64,000 bases of DNA from Desulfonispora thiosulfatigenes DSM 11270 (lineage in GTDB: Bacteria > Bacillota > Peptococcia > Peptococcales > Desulfonisporaceae): the NCBI RefSeq assembly GCF_900176035.1, contig NZ_FWWT01000020.1, forward strand, positions 30,450 to 94,449. The letters are read 5' to 3'. Below, in pieces: positions 28,240-38,012 of this stretch (positions are counted from its first letter, which is position 1; every line of letters starts with the position of its first letter). Position numbers and translations under genes: made by a program. The notes under the pieces were generated by a model, which did not search any database, was not told where the DNA came from, and saw nothing but the letters and a program-made list of their open reading frames with translations.

Positions 28240-28869
28240 ATGAATATGAAAGATTTTATTTTCAGTAAAACTAAAGTTAATAGTGTTATAAGAATATTAG
28301 CAATTTTGTTGGTGGTATTTTCAGTAATAATTACTATTTTATATTATCAAGTAGAACAAGCAGGAACTAAAAAAATCCTTAAAAAGGCTGATGCCGCAAT
28401 TGTTTTAGGTGCTGCAGTATGGGAAGATGGTAAGCCTAGTCCTTCTATGAAAGCAAGAGTTACAGAAGCTGTAGATTTATATAATAAGGGAATAGTTAAG
28501 AAAATAATAGTATCAGGTGGTGTAGGGAGATTTTCCCCCACAGAAGCTGAAGTAATGGCTAAAGTGGCCATGTCTTTAGGAGTTATTAGGGAAGATATTA
28601 TTTTAGAAAAAAAGGCAACATCAACTAGGGAAAATCTTAAATATAGTTATTCATTAGGTAAAGAGCAAGGGTTCAAAAGATATATAATTGTTTCAGATGC
28701 TTTTCATTTAAAAAGAGCAAGTTTAATGGCAAACGACCTGGGAATGAAATTTCAAACCGCTCCAGCATTAGATAGCCCATTATATACTAACAAAGCACTT
28801 AAATTTAAATATACTTTACGCGAAACCCTTGGACTTATTAAGTTTTATTTAGTCAGAATTTTAAATTAA
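28240..28869 (+). CDS. YdcF/SanA-like DUF218 membrane protein
   Basis: 209 residues with one N-terminal membrane segment (about 16-36) followed by a DUF218 domain. It shows ADAAIVLGAAVWEDGKPSPSMKARV, VSGGVG, EAEVM, KATSTREN and VSDAFHLKRA. Members include SanA (vancomycin permeability) and YdcF, with roles in envelope processes that are not well defined. The start is ATG 28240 with a GGAG site somewhat far upstream; a second in-frame ATG at 28246 is possible. Confidence 0.82.
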   Translation: MNMKDFIFSKTKVNSVIRILAILLVVFSVIITILYYQVEQAGTKKILKKADAAIVLGAAVWEDGKPSPSMKARVTEAVDLYNKGIVKKIIVSGGVGRFSPTEAEVMAKVAMSLGVIREDIILEKKATSTRENLKYSYSLGKEQGFKRYIIVSDAFHLKRASLMANDLGMKFQTAPALDSPLYTNKALKFKYTLRETLGLIKFYLVRILN

Positions 28870-28979
28870 TAAATAATTCTTAAATCTTTCAAAAAATAAT
28901 AATATTATCGAGGCATAAACAGTAATAATTGGTAATAATATTAGACAAGTATAAATTGATTGATTTAAGGAGTCATGAT

Positions 28980-29363
28980 ATGAAAATTGAATTTAGAGAT
29001 GGATTATTATATACATCTATTAAATTGACTTATAAAGGAAAAACAAAAATAATTCCTAATATGGTTATAGATACAGGTGCAGCGCAGACCCTTATTTCAC
29101 AAGAGATAGCTGAGCAAATAGGAATTGAAATTGAAGGAAATGAACAAATAGTATTATCTAGAGGAATAGGTGGTACTGAAGTTTCTTATGTTAAAGAAGT
29201 GGACGAGGTAATTATAGGCAATACTAGAATAAAAAATAAAAAACTAGATTTTACAAGCATTGGATTTGGGGATATAAATGGACTTCTTGGTTTAGATTTA
29301 TTAATGAAAGCGGGAGGAATTCTTGATTTAAAAAATATTAGCTTTAGTTCCGTATCAGCATAA
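28980..29363 (+). CDS. retropepsin-like aspartic protease domain protein
   Basis: A 127-residue single-domain protein with the aspartic protease signature VIDTGAAQTLIS (D31-T32-G33-A34) and a second hydrophobic-glycine element, INGLLGLDLLMKAG, as in retropepsins, which work as homodimers. It has no membrane segment. ATG 28980 is chosen, because AAGGAG at 28967-28972 is seven bases upstream; translation from the in-frame TTG at 28929 is unlikely. Substrate and role are unknown. It converges with a LUD-domain gene. Confidence 0.75.
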   Translation: MKIEFRDGLLYTSIKLTYKGKTKIIPNMVIDTGAAQTLISQEIAEQIGIEIEGNEQIVLSRGIGGTEVSYVKEVDEVIIGNTRIKNKKLDFTSIGFGDINGLLGLDLLMKAGGILDLKNISFSSVSA

Positions 29364-29390
29364 AACTGGAGGCCTAGCCTCCAGTTTTTT
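29362..29390. terminator. bidirectional terminator
   Basis: AAAACTGGAGGC at 29362-29373 pairs perfectly with GCCTCCAGTTTT at 29377-29388 around a three-base loop. It serves the plus-strand protease gene and probably the minus-strand LUD gene. Confidence 0.93.
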
Positions 29391-30030
29391 AATAACCTAA
29401 TTCTTTATTAACGATAATAACTTTGATTCTATCTTTTACCATTTGTTTACGAATGATAACATAGCTATTACAAATTCTATCTGGGCTTTGACAATCTGTA
29501 CAGTAACCTAGTGTAGCACAAGGTGTTTTACGCTCTAATCTTTTTGTATTAGCGGGAGCAGCTATTCTTTCAACTCTTTTAGTAGCTTCTTCTATATTTT
29601 TTACAATCTTATTTATTCCAACAACTACGATTACTTGCTCTGGGCCAAAAATCATTGCTGCAACACGGTTCCCATAGCCATCTACATTATATAATTCTCC
29701 TTCTTCAGTAAGGGCATTACTACTAGTTAAGTAAGTATCAGCTAATAAACTTTGGCGCTGTACTTCATAAGCCTCTTCCTTAGTAAGGCCTTTTTTATTT
29801 CGGTCTAAAAAATTATAATTTCCACTTTTGAGTAGTTCAAAGACACCTGCTCTATGTAAGGTCATTGATCCCCCTGCCCCTACTGTATTACCTTCCTTAA
29901 CCAATTCTTTTATTTTTTCTAATAATTCATTTTCATCTTGCACCAAATAACCTTGTATATTATTTTTTTGTAAGTTTACGATAGTTTTTTCCACTCTTTT
30001 GTCTATGACCCATTGAACATTTCTTTCCAT
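29389..30030 (-). CDS. LUD-domain protein with a C-terminal cysteine cluster
   Basis: 213 residues of the LutC/YkgG-like LUD fold (GNTVGAGGSMTLHRAGVFELL and NVDGYGNRVAAMIFGPEQVIVVVG). LutC works with Fe-S proteins in lactate oxidation in Bacillus. Here no lutA or lutB is adjacent, and the protein ends with C171, C177, C180 and C187, a spacing that could bind an Fe-S cluster or zinc. ATG 30030 has GGAGG upstream. It may be an electron-transfer or regulatory member rather than part of a lactate dehydrogenase. Confidence 0.75.
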   Translation of the reverse strand: MERNVQWVIDKRVEKTIVNLQKNNIQGYLVQDENELLEKIKELVKEGNTVGAGGSMTLHRAGVFELLKSGNYNFLDRNKKGLTKEEAYEVQRQSLLADTYLTSSNALTEEGELYNVDGYGNRVAAMIFGPEQVIVVVGINKIVKNIEEATKRVERIAAPANTKRLERKTPCATLGYCTDCQSPDRICNSYVIIRKQMVKDRIKVIIVNKELGY

Positions 30031-30165
30031 TTTAATAACCTCCGAGTATTGAATATTTTTCCTATAAGAGATAATCTTATATTACAATTATAGAATAAAT
30101 ACCATAAAGTATTAAGTATTAAATTAAATCATCCACACATTAAAATCAATTAAGGGGGAAAATTA

Positions 30166-32766
30166 ATGAATATGAATCGTTTTACTCAAAAGTCGTTACA
30201 AGCGATTGAAGAGGCAGAGAAAAAGGCATTGTCTTATGACCATTTGGAAATTGATTTAGAACATTTGTTTTTAGCTTTAATTGAACAAGAAGAAGGTTTG
30301 ATTTCTAGATTATTAGAAAAAATGAGTATTGAGCAAAATAAGATTATTACAGATACTATAAATATTTTAAGTAAAAAACCTAGAGTTACAGGTCCAGGAA
30401 GAGAACCAGGAAAGATCTATGTAAGTCAAAGTGTAAATAAGGTACTACTTACAGCTGAAGATGAAGCAAAAAAAATGACTGATGAATATGTTTCGGTAGA
30501 GCATTTATTTTTAGCTCTCATAAATGAAGCACAAAAGTCTAATTTAGATAAGGTTTTCAAAAGCAATAGCATTACCAGAGAATCATTTTTAAAAGCATTA
30601 ACAGATGTAAGAGGAAATCAAAGAGTAACAAGTGATGCTCCAGAGGATACTTATGAAGCCTTAAGTAAATATGGACAAGATTTAGTGGAAAGTGTAAAAA
30701 TGAATAAGATTGATCCGGTAATTGGTAGAGATAATGAAATACGTAATGTAATAAGAATTTTATCGCGAAAAACTAAGAATAATCCTGTTTTAATCGGTGA
30801 ACCAGGGGTTGGTAAAACTGCTATTGTTGAAGGTTTAGCACATAGAATTGTAAGAGGAGATGTGCCTGAAGGCTTAAAGGATAAAACTATATTTTCACTC
30901 GATATGGGTGCATTAGTGGCAGGAGCAAAATATAGAGGGGAATTTGAAGAAAGATTAAAGGCAGTTTTACAAGAGGTCAAAAAAAGTGATGGACGTGTAC
31001 TTTTATTCATAGATGAGCTTCATATGATTGTTGGAGCAGGGAAAACAGAAGGAGCAATGGATGCAGGTAACATGCTAAAGCCTATGCTTGCTAGGGGTGA
31101 ATTACATTGTATTGGTGCTACTACTTTAGATGAATATAGGAAGTATATTGAAAAAGATGCTGCACTTGAAAGAAGATTTCAACCAGTACTTGTTGATGAG
31201 CCAACGGTTGAAGATACAATTTCAATTCTCAGAGGATTAAAAGAAAGATTTGAAGTTTTTCATGGGGTGAAAATTTATGATAATGCTTTGGTTAGCTCAG
31301 CAGTGTTATCAGATAGATATATAACTGACCGATTTTTACCTGATAAAGCTATAGATTTAATAGATGAGGCGTGCGCACTGATTAGAACAGAAATTGATTC
31401 TATGCCTGTGGAAGTTGATGAAGTTAAAAGAAGAGTAATGCAACTTGAAATCGAAGAACAAGCTTTAAAAAAAGAAAAAGATAAGGCTAGCATAGATCGC
31501 TTAGAAAAGATCCAAGATGAACTTGCAAATTTAAAGGATAAATATAATAGTTTAAAGGCTAAATGGGAAAATGAAAAAGGCTCTATTGTAAGTATTCAAA
31601 AGCTGCGCCAAGAATTAGAAAAAGTTAACCTTGAAATGGAAAAGGCACAACGAGAATATAATCTTAATCTAGCGGCAGAACTTAAATATGGAAAAATACC
31701 AGAACTTGAGAAAAAAATAACTGAAGCTGAAATTAAAATATCTAATAAGGGCGAAAATACCCTAGTAAGGGAGTCAGTGGGGGAAGAAGAAATAACACGA
31801 ATTGTTTCACGGTGGACAGGCATACCTTTAAGTAAATTAGTAGAGGGAGAAAGAGAGAAATTATTAAAATTAGAAGAAATTTTGCATCAAAGGGTAATAG
31901 GTCAAGAAGAAGCAGTTCAAAAGGTAACAGACTCCATTTTAAGAGCAAGAGCAGGGATCAAAGACCCTAATAAACCTATTGGTTCATTTATATTTTTAGG
32001 ACCAACAGGAGTAGGAAAAACGGAGCTCGCTAAAACACTAACTGAGACGCTATTTGACTCTAGGGAGAATATTATTAGAATTGATATGAGTGAATATATG
32101 GAAAAACATTCTGTATCTAGATTAATTGGTGCTCCTCCAGGGTATGTAGGCTATGAAGAAGGAGGGCAGCTCACAGAAGCTGTGAGAAGAAAGCCATATT
32201 CAGTAATTCTTTTTGATGAAATAGAAAAGGCACATCAAGATGTTTTTAATGTATTATTACAGATTTTAGATGATGGTAGAATCACAGATTCTAAGGGCAG
32301 AACAGTAGATATGAAAAATACCATAATAATTATGACTTCTAATATAGGCTCTAGTTATTTATTAGAAGGAATAAACTCTAATGGAGATATTGAAGAAAGT
32401 GCTAAAAAGCAAGTTATAAAAGATTTACGGATGCATTTTAGACCTGAATTTTTAAATAGAGTCGATGATATTATTTTATTTAAGCCCTTAAGGTTAAATG
32501 AAATTATAAGTATTGTAGAATTATTTATAAAAGAATTGCAAGGAAGACTTCTAGATAAACAAATTACTTTAACCCTTAGTTTAAAAGCTAAAGAGTATAT
32601 AGCTGAACAAGGGTATGACCCTATTTATGGAGCTAGGCCATTAAAACGTTTTATTCAAAATAATATTGAAAATAAAGTTGCTAAAGCTTTAATTAAAGGG
32701 GAAATTAAGGAAGGAAAGTCATATCAAATTGATCTTTATGAAGGAAATTTTACCATCAATAGCTAA
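30166..32766 (+). CDS. clpB: ATP-dependent disaggregase ClpB
   Basis: An AAA+ chaperone that pulls proteins out of aggregates with DnaK. The 866 residues comprise an N domain, AAA1 with Walker A GEPGVGKT (about 212), a long coiled-coil middle domain (about 410-525), and AAA2 with Walker A GPTGVGKT. The conserved [11 protein letters not shown] and [10 protein letters not shown] follow at the C terminus. AAGGGGG precedes the ATG. I see no CIRCE or CtsR-type operator in the 135 bases upstream. A downstream hairpin closes the gene. Confidence 0.96.
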   Translation: MNMNRFTQKSLQAIEEAEKKALSYDHLEIDLEHLFLALIEQEEGLISRLLEKMSIEQNKIITDTINILSKKPRVTGPGREPGKIYVSQSVNKVLLTAEDEAKKMTDEYVSVEHLFLALINEAQKSNLDKVFKSNSITRESFLKALTDVRGNQRVTSDAPEDTYEALSKYGQDLVESVKMNKIDPVIGRDNEIRNVIRILSRKTKNNPVLIGEPGVGKTAIVEGLAHRIVRGDVPEGLKDKTIFSLDMGALVAGAKYRGEFEERLKAVLQEVKKSDGRVLLFIDELHMIVGAGKTEGAMDAGNMLKPMLARGELHCIGATTLDEYRKYIEKDAALERRFQPVLVDEPTVEDTISILRGLKERFEVFHGVKIYDNALVSSAVLSDRYITDRFLPDKAIDLIDEACALIRTEIDSMPVEVDEVKRRVMQLEIEEQALKKEKDKASIDRLEKIQDELANLKDKYNSLKAKWENEKGSIVSIQKLRQELEKVNLEMEKAQREYNLNLAAELKYGKIPELEKKITEAEIKISNKGENTLVRESVGEEEITRIVSRWTGIPLSKLVEGEREKLLKLEEILHQRVIGQEEAVQKVTDSILRARAGIKDPNKPIGSFIFLGPTGVGKTELAKTLTETLFDSRENIIRIDMSEYMEKHSVSRLIGAPPGYVGYEEGGQLTEAVRRKPYSVILFDEIEKAHQDVFNVLLQILDDGRITDSKGRTVDMKNTIIIMTSNIGSSYLLEGINSNGDIEESAKKQVIKDLRMHFRPEFLNRVDDIILFKPLRLNEIISIVELFIKELQGRLLDKQITLTLSLKAKEYIAEQGYDPIYGARPLKRFIQNNIENKVAKALIKGEIKEGKSYQIDLYEGNFTINS

Positions 32767-32828
32767 AAACTATTATTAAAACTCCAGTTATAACATAAAC
32801 TTATTTAATGTATTTAATACTAACTAAT

Positions 32829-32866
32829 ACACTCCCTAAATTAATTTTGTGGGAGTGTCTATTTTA
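32829..32866 (+). terminator. probable terminator of clpB
   Basis: ACACTCCC at 32829-32836 pairs with GGGAGTGT at 32851-32858. The following tract is T-rich but interrupted. Confidence 0.65.
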
Positions 32867-32987
32867 TTTCAGAGAAAAAGGAATATAATAGTTAGTATAC
32901 AATATAGAATATTTTTAAAATTAAAAATATTTCACATAATTGTTTTCATAATAAATACATAGTAGTTATTATAGAGGGGGCATAAAA

Positions 32988-34211
32988 ATGGATTTAAATG
33001 AAAGAGCACTAAAGCTTCATGAAAAGCACGTAGGAAAAATTAAAATTGAAAGCAAAGTAGAAGTTAGAAATAATGATGATTTGAGTTTAGCTTATTCTCC
33101 AGGAGTAGCCGAGCCGTGCAAGGTAATTGCTGAAAATCCTGAGAAAGTTTATGATTATACCTCAAAAGGAAATTTAGTAGCAGTAGTATCTGATGGTAGT
33201 GCTGTTTTAGGACTTGGAGATATTGGTCCTTTAGGAGCTATGCCAGTAATGGAGGGAAAAGGGGTATTATTCAAAGCTTTTGCTGGAGTAGATGCATTCC
33301 CACTTTGTTTAGATACTAATGATAAAGATAAAATTATTGAAACAGTTAAATTATTACAACCTACATTTGGTGGTATAAATTTAGAAGATATAAGTGCACC
33401 TAGATGCTTTGAAATAGAAGAAGAACTAAAAAAGATTACTAATATTCCAATTTTCCATGATGATCAACATGGAACAGCTATTGTAACTTCAGCTGGTCTT
33501 ATTAACTCCTTGAAAATTGTCAACAAAAAAATGGAAGATATAAAGGTTGTTATGAATGGTGCGGGAGCTGCTGCAATTGCAATTGGAAAGTTATTATTAA
33601 ACTTAGGTGTTAAAAATATTGTAATGTGTGATAGTAGAGGAATTATCTACGAAGGTAGAGTAGAAGGAATGAATAAATATAAAGAGCAGTTTGCCAAAAC
33701 TAATGTAGATAATCTTAAAGGTGATTTAGTTGTAGCAATGAAAGATAGTGATGTCTTTATTGGAGTTTCTAAGGGAAATACGGTTACAGTAGAGATGGTT
33801 CAATCAATGAAAAAGGATCCAATTATATTTGCTATGGCTAACCCAATACCAGAAATCATGCCAGATGTAGCTAAAGCAGCAGGGGCTAAGATAGTAGGTA
33901 CAGGAAGATCAGATTTCCCTAATCAGGTTAATAATGTTTTAGTTTTCCCAGGTATTTTTAGAGGTGCCTTAGATGTTAGAGCAACCGAAATAACTACAGA
34001 AATGAAAATAGCAGCAGCATATGCAATAGCAAATCTTATTAATGAAGATGAGTTAAATGAGGAGTACGTTATTCCTAATCCATTTGATAAAAGGGTAGCC
34101 TCAGAGGTAGCAGTAAGCGTAGCTAAAGTAGCTATGGAAACTAATATAGCTAGGGTAACAAGAGATTTAGATGAAATAAGACAAAGAACAATAAATATGT
34201 CATCAATCTAA
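32988..34211 (+). CDS. malic enzyme (short bacterial form)
   Basis: Oxidative decarboxylation of malate to pyruvate with NAD(P)+. The 407 residues fit the short bacterial class. Motifs are LAYSPGVAEPCKVI, SDGSAVLGLGDIGPLGAMPVMEGK (substrate and metal region), EDISAPRCFEIE, FHDDQHGTAIV, and the Rossmann loop NGAGAAAIAIG. Cofactor preference cannot be told. It has AGAGGGGG upstream and stands alone, between terminators. Confidence 0.93.
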   Translation: MDLNERALKLHEKHVGKIKIESKVEVRNNDDLSLAYSPGVAEPCKVIAENPEKVYDYTSKGNLVAVVSDGSAVLGLGDIGPLGAMPVMEGKGVLFKAFAGVDAFPLCLDTNDKDKIIETVKLLQPTFGGINLEDISAPRCFEIEEELKKITNIPIFHDDQHGTAIVTSAGLINSLKIVNKKMEDIKVVMNGAGAAAIAIGKLLLNLGVKNIVMCDSRGIIYEGRVEGMNKYKEQFAKTNVDNLKGDLVVAMKDSDVFIGVSKGNTVTVEMVQSMKKDPIIFAMANPIPEIMPDVAKAAGAKIVGTGRSDFPNQVNNVLVFPGIFRGALDVRATEITTEMKIAAAYAIANLINEDELNEEYVIPNPFDKRVASEVAVSVAKVAMETNIARVTRDLDEIRQRTINMSSI

Positions 34212-34222
34212 AAGCAAGACAT

Positions 34223-34248
34223 AAACACAAAACTTAAACACAAAACTT
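34223..34248. repeat. 13-base tandem duplication
   Basis: AAACACAAAACTT occurs twice head to tail (34223-34235, 34236-34248), followed by a partial third copy that merges into the malic enzyme terminator stem. Confidence 0.7.
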
Positions 34249-34250
34249 AA

Positions 34251-34301
34251 ACAACAAAACCTGGATAAAGAATGTTCTTTATCCAGGTTTTGTTGTTTTT
34301 A
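34251..34301 (+). terminator. terminator of the malic enzyme gene
   Basis: A perfect 22-base stem with a two-base loop (34251-34272 with 34275-34296) is followed by a T-rich tract. Confidence 0.92.
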
Positions 34302-34326
34302 TTTAAAGATTATGTTAATATTCGGT

Positions 34327-34361
34327 GTATACTTTGCGTATACTATATGTATATGATATAC
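34327..34361. promoter_or_regulatory. 11-base periodic GTATAC repeats before the helicase gene
   Basis: GTATAC at 34327-34332 and 34338-34343, then GTATAT at 34349-34354, are spaced exactly 11 bases apart, and ATATAC follows at 34356. The array lies in the promoter region of the DEAD-box gene and could be a stacked operator or simply AT-rich promoter sequence. Confidence 0.35.
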
Positions 34362-34409
34362 TTACTAATCAATTAAATAAGAGATACACGTAGAAAGGAA
34401 TTAAAATGT

Positions 34410-35990
34410 ATGGAGAAATTATCATTTGAGGATTTAAATTTATCAGCTGAAATTAAAAAGGCTGTAGCGGATATGGGGTTTGAAGAAACTTCACCTATTC
34501 AAGCCAAGGCTATACCAGTTATTTTAGAAGGAAAAGATGTTATAGGTCAGGCTCAAACTGGAACGGGTAAAACTGCTGCCTTTGGAATACCTATTTTAGA
34601 AAGAATCAATCCAAATAATAAAAGCTTACAAGCAGTTGTTTTGTGTCCAACGAGAGAACTTGCTATTCAAGTATCAGAGGAATTACGTAAATTAGGAACA
34701 TATAAGAGAGGCATCAATATTTTACCTATTTACGGAGGACAACCTATTGATCGTCAAATTAGAGCATTAAAAAAAGGCATTCAGTTAATAATTGGTACAC
34801 CTGGTAGAGTACTTGATCATATGAATAGAAAAACTTTAAAAATGGATAAAGTAGAAACGATGGTATTAGACGAAGCTGACGAAATGTTAGATATGGGATT
34901 TAGAGAAGATATCGAAACTATTTTAAATACAATGCCAGAAAATAGACAGACATTATTATTTTCAGCTACTATGGCAAAAGAAATTTTAGATTTAACGAAA
35001 AAATATCAAAAAAATCCGGAAATAGTTAAGGTAGTTCAAAGAGAATTAACGGTACCAAATATTGAGCAAATTTATTATGAAGTAAAAGCAAACGCAAAGT
35101 TAGAAGTATTATCTCGCTTAATTGACATGTATAATCCAAAACTATCTGTTGTATTTTGTAATACTAAAAGAGCAGTAGATGAGTTAGTAAGTAAATTACA
35201 AGCTAGAGGCTATTTTGCAGATGCTCTTCACGGTGATTTGAAGCAAATGCAAAGAGATACTGTTATGGGTAAATTTCGTAAGGGTGTTATAGAAATCTTA
35301 GTTGCTACAGATGTTGCAGCTAGAGGTATAGATGTAGATGATATAGAAATTGTGTTTAACTATGATGTACCACAAGACACAGAATATTATGTACACCGTA
35401 TCGGAAGAACAGGCCGTGCAGGTAGGACAGGGAAAGCAATTACATTTATTATTGGTAAAGAAATATATAAATTAAGAGATATTCAAAAATATACAAAAAC
35501 AAAAATCATTCGTCAACCAATACCATTACAAAGTGATTTAGAAGAAATTAAAACAAACTTATTCTTAGAAAAAGTGAAAAATGTAATGAAAGAAGGAAAA
35601 TTAGGAAAGTATTCAAGAATAGTAGAAGAATTGGCTGAAGAAGATGATGATCATACTATTCTCGATGTTGCGGCTGCTTTGTTAAAAATGAATATTAGTG
35701 ATGATCAAAGCATAGATGATGAAGAATTTGAAAATACTGGTGCATCTTCAGGTATGGTAAGATTATTTATTAATGTTGGTAGAAATCAAGGAATTACGAC
35801 AAAAGACATAGTAGGTAGTATTGCAGGAGAAACTGGTATTTCTGGTAAGTTAATTGGATCGATAGATGTATATGAGAGATTTAGCTTTGTAGAAGTTCCA
35901 AAAAAATATGCAAAAGATATACTAATGTTTATGAAGGACAATCAAATAAAAGGTAAAAGAATTAATATCGAACCAGCGAACGTTCGTTAA
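34410..35990 (+). CDS. DEAD-box RNA helicase with DbpA-type RNA-binding domain
   Basis: A CshA/DeaD-type ATP-dependent RNA helicase of 526 residues. Its motifs in order are GQAQTGTGKTAAF (I), PTRELAIQ (Ia), GTPGRVLDH (Ib), DEAD in LDEADEMLDMGF (II), SAT (III), and HRIGRTGRAGRTG (VI). The C-terminal domain (about 445-525, VRLFINVGRNQG...) resembles the DbpA RNA-binding domain found in DeaD and CshA proteins that act on ribosome assembly or cold-adapted RNA unwinding. An MBL-fold gene follows 21 bases later, probably in the same transcript. Confidence 0.93.
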   Translation: MEKLSFEDLNLSAEIKKAVADMGFEETSPIQAKAIPVILEGKDVIGQAQTGTGKTAAFGIPILERINPNNKSLQAVVLCPTRELAIQVSEELRKLGTYKRGINILPIYGGQPIDRQIRALKKGIQLIIGTPGRVLDHMNRKTLKMDKVETMVLDEADEMLDMGFREDIETILNTMPENRQTLLFSATMAKEILDLTKKYQKNPEIVKVVQRELTVPNIEQIYYEVKANAKLEVLSRLIDMYNPKLSVVFCNTKRAVDELVSKLQARGYFADALHGDLKQMQRDTVMGKFRKGVIEILVATDVAARGIDVDDIEIVFNYDVPQDTEYYVHRIGRTGRAGRTGKAITFIIGKEIYKLRDIQKYTKTKIIRQPIPLQSDLEEIKTNLFLEKVKNVMKEGKLGKYSRIVEELAEEDDDHTILDVAAALLKMNISDDQSIDDEEFENTGASSGMVRLFINVGRNQGITTKDIVGSIAGETGISGKLIGSIDVYERFSFVEVPKKYAKDILMFMKDNQIKGKRINIEPANVR

Positions 35991-36011
35991 GGACTTTTAT
36001 GGGGGAAAATT

Positions 36012-36911
36012 ATGAATTTAAAGAGAATACATGGAAACACATATTATATACCAGGTGCAACCAATATAGGTGTGTATCTCTTTAAAGATAAATATACATT
36101 ACTTGTGGATAGTGGTATTAATAATCAACAAACTCGAAAGATTACAGAGATACTTTCAGAGCATAATATGAATGTTAAATACATTATTAATACCCATAAC
36201 CATATTGATCATACAGGGGGAAATAGCTTTATAAAAGAACATTTTCCAGGTAGTATTATATATGCATCTGAAAAAGAAAAATTATACATAGAAAATGATT
36301 TGCTTTTTCCTTTATATTTATATGGTGGATATCCTATAAATTATTTTGCAAAAAACTTTAAGAGATCGAAAGAAAACCTAGTTGATGAAACTATATATAC
36401 GGGAATAAATAAGATTAATAATGAAAAATTTGAAATAATAGCTATACCAGGTCATGCAGAAGGTCAAATTGGAATCGGTACAAGAGATAGGGTTGTTTTT
36501 TTAGGTGATGCCTTATTTAGTGAGGAAATAATAAATAAATATTCCTTTCCTTTTTTATTTAATATAAAAGAGCAATTAGATACTTATGATATAATTGGTT
36601 CCTTAGATTATGATTATTTCGTACTAAGTCATGGTGAAAATATTTATGACAAAAAAGAAATTAATAATTTAATAGAAATAAATAAAAATAACCTTGATAA
36701 ATACTTTGAGATTATTATCGAATTATTAAATCAACCTAAAACTAAAGAAGATCTTTTAGAAGAAATTACAATACTAGAAGATTTAAACCTAGATCTTAAA
36801 GAATACTATTTTTCTCTTTCGACAGTTGCAGCATTTATTACATTTTTATATAATAAAGAAATTATTAAGTATGAACTTGAAAATGGTAAACTATACTTTT
36901 ATAAAGGTTAA
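36012..36911 (+). CDS. MBL-fold metallo-hydrolase
   Basis: 299 residues with the metallo-beta-lactamase signature THNHIDHTGG (HxHxDH), the later H in AIPGHAEGQIG, D in FLGDALFSE and H in LSHGE, so a two-metal site appears complete. The C-terminal third is helical and may select the substrate. The family includes glyoxalase II, lactonases and thiolester hydrolases; the substrate cannot be inferred. It is probably co-transcribed with the helicase gene before it. Confidence 0.85.
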   Translation: MNLKRIHGNTYYIPGATNIGVYLFKDKYTLLVDSGINNQQTRKITEILSEHNMNVKYIINTHNHIDHTGGNSFIKEHFPGSIIYASEKEKLYIENDLLFPLYLYGGYPINYFAKNFKRSKENLVDETIYTGINKINNEKFEIIAIPGHAEGQIGIGTRDRVVFLGDALFSEEIINKYSFPFLFNIKEQLDTYDIIGSLDYDYFVLSHGENIYDKKEINNLIEINKNNLDKYFEIIIELLNQPKTKEDLLEEITILEDLNLDLKEYYFSLSTVAAFITFLYNKEIIKYELENGKLYFYKG

Positions 36912-36917
36912 TGTGAA

Positions 36918-36948
36918 AAAGACTTTCGTAAAATTTATGGAAGTCTTT
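36918..36948 (+). terminator. weak hairpin after the MBL gene
   Basis: AAAGACTT at 36918-36925 pairs with AAGTCTTT at 36941-36948. There is no clear T run, so termination may be partial. Confidence 0.4.
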
Positions 36949-36986
36949 AATAATACAAATTTTTACCTTTAATGGAGGTTGAGGTC

Positions 36987-37847
36987 TTGAAAAAAGTAGC
37001 TTTAATTACTGATAGTACTTGTGATTTACCAAAAGAGTGGATTAAGCAATATGATATAAAGGTTATTCCCTTGCAAATTATATATAAAGAGGCTGAGTAT
37101 CAAGATGGAATAGATCTTACTACTCAAGAAATTTACGATAATCTTGATAAAGAAGTTCCAAAGACATCTTTGCCATCCATAGGTAAGACATTAGATTTTA
37201 TAGACGATTTAAAGGCACAAGAATATACAGATATATTAGCAATTCATATCTCTGGTAATTTAAGTGGTACTGTTAAAATGCTAGAAAGTTTACGGGAAAA
37301 AATTACCAACAAAGGTTTAAATTTATACATTATTGACTCTAAAAGTGTTTCTATGGGAGTTGGCTTTTTAGTTCTTAAAGCTAAATCATTATTAGATGAA
37401 GATTTAGCTTTATCAGAAATAGTGGAAAAATTAGAATCTTTTAAAAAAGAAATAAAGGTGTTTTTTGTAGTAAAAACACTCGATTTTTTGCGTAAAGGCG
37501 GAAGAATTGGTTTAGTTGAAGGAGCTATAGGAGATATTTTAAATATTAAACCCATTATAGGAGTCAATGAAGAAGGGGTTTATCATACAGAAGCTAAGGT
37601 AAGAGGATGGAACCGTGCATTAAATAAATTGTTTGAAACGGCTAAAGATGTAATAGGAAATAAAAAGGCTAAAATAGGTATATTGCATGGCGTCACAATT
37701 GAAGAAGCTAATAATTTGGTAGAAAAAAGTAAAAATGAGTTAAAAACAGTTAGTGGAGAAGACATTATGATAGGGTATATAGGTGCTGGTATTTGTGTTC
37801 ATTCAGGACCGGAGGTAGTAGGTATTGTAGTATGTCCAGAAGAATAA
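36987..37847 (+). CDS. DegV family fatty acid-binding protein
   Basis: About 286 residues. It shows the N-terminal TDSTCDLP motif, SGNLSGTVKM, DSKSVSMGVGF and the FFVVKTLDFLRKGGRIG block. DegV/FakB proteins bind a fatty acid and, in many Firmicutes, present it to the FakA kinase. No fakA is nearby. TTG 36987 is preferred, since GGAGG at 36974-36978 is eight bases upstream; the in-frame ATG at 36972 has no site. Confidence 0.88.
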   Translation: MKKVALITDSTCDLPKEWIKQYDIKVIPLQIIYKEAEYQDGIDLTTQEIYDNLDKEVPKTSLPSIGKTLDFIDDLKAQEYTDILAIHISGNLSGTVKMLESLREKITNKGLNLYIIDSKSVSMGVGFLVLKAKSLLDEDLALSEIVEKLESFKKEIKVFFVVKTLDFLRKGGRIGLVEGAIGDILNIKPIIGVNEEGVYHTEAKVRGWNRALNKLFETAKDVIGNKKAKIGILHGVTIEEANNLVEKSKNELKTVSGEDIMIGYIGAGICVHSGPEVVGIVVCPEE

Positions 37848-37863
37848 TATTAATAGTATTTAT

Positions 37864-37896
37864 AAGTGCGTCTGCATCAGCAGAGGTGCTTTTTTA
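37864..37896 (+). terminator. terminator of the degV gene
   Basis: AAGTGCGTCTGC pairs with GCAGAGGTGCTT (with G-U pairs and one mismatch) around an ATCA loop, and six T follow. Confidence 0.82.
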
Positions 37897-38012
37897 TATG
37901 TTCAATTATTTGAATTTTTAGTGGATTTGTACAATCTACAAGCATATAATTAATCATAAACATAAATTAACATTATATATAATTAAAGTTTAAAATACCA
38001 GGAGGTAAAAAA

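Noticed and set aside
30031..30165. CIRCE or CtsR operator before clpB
   Set aside because: I looked for the CIRCE inverted repeat and for GGTCAAA-type direct repeats and saw neither.
34223..34301. CRISPR-like or mobile-element repeat at the end of the malic enzyme gene
   Set aside because: Only two exact 13-base copies without spacers, running into an ordinary terminator stem; best explained as slippage.
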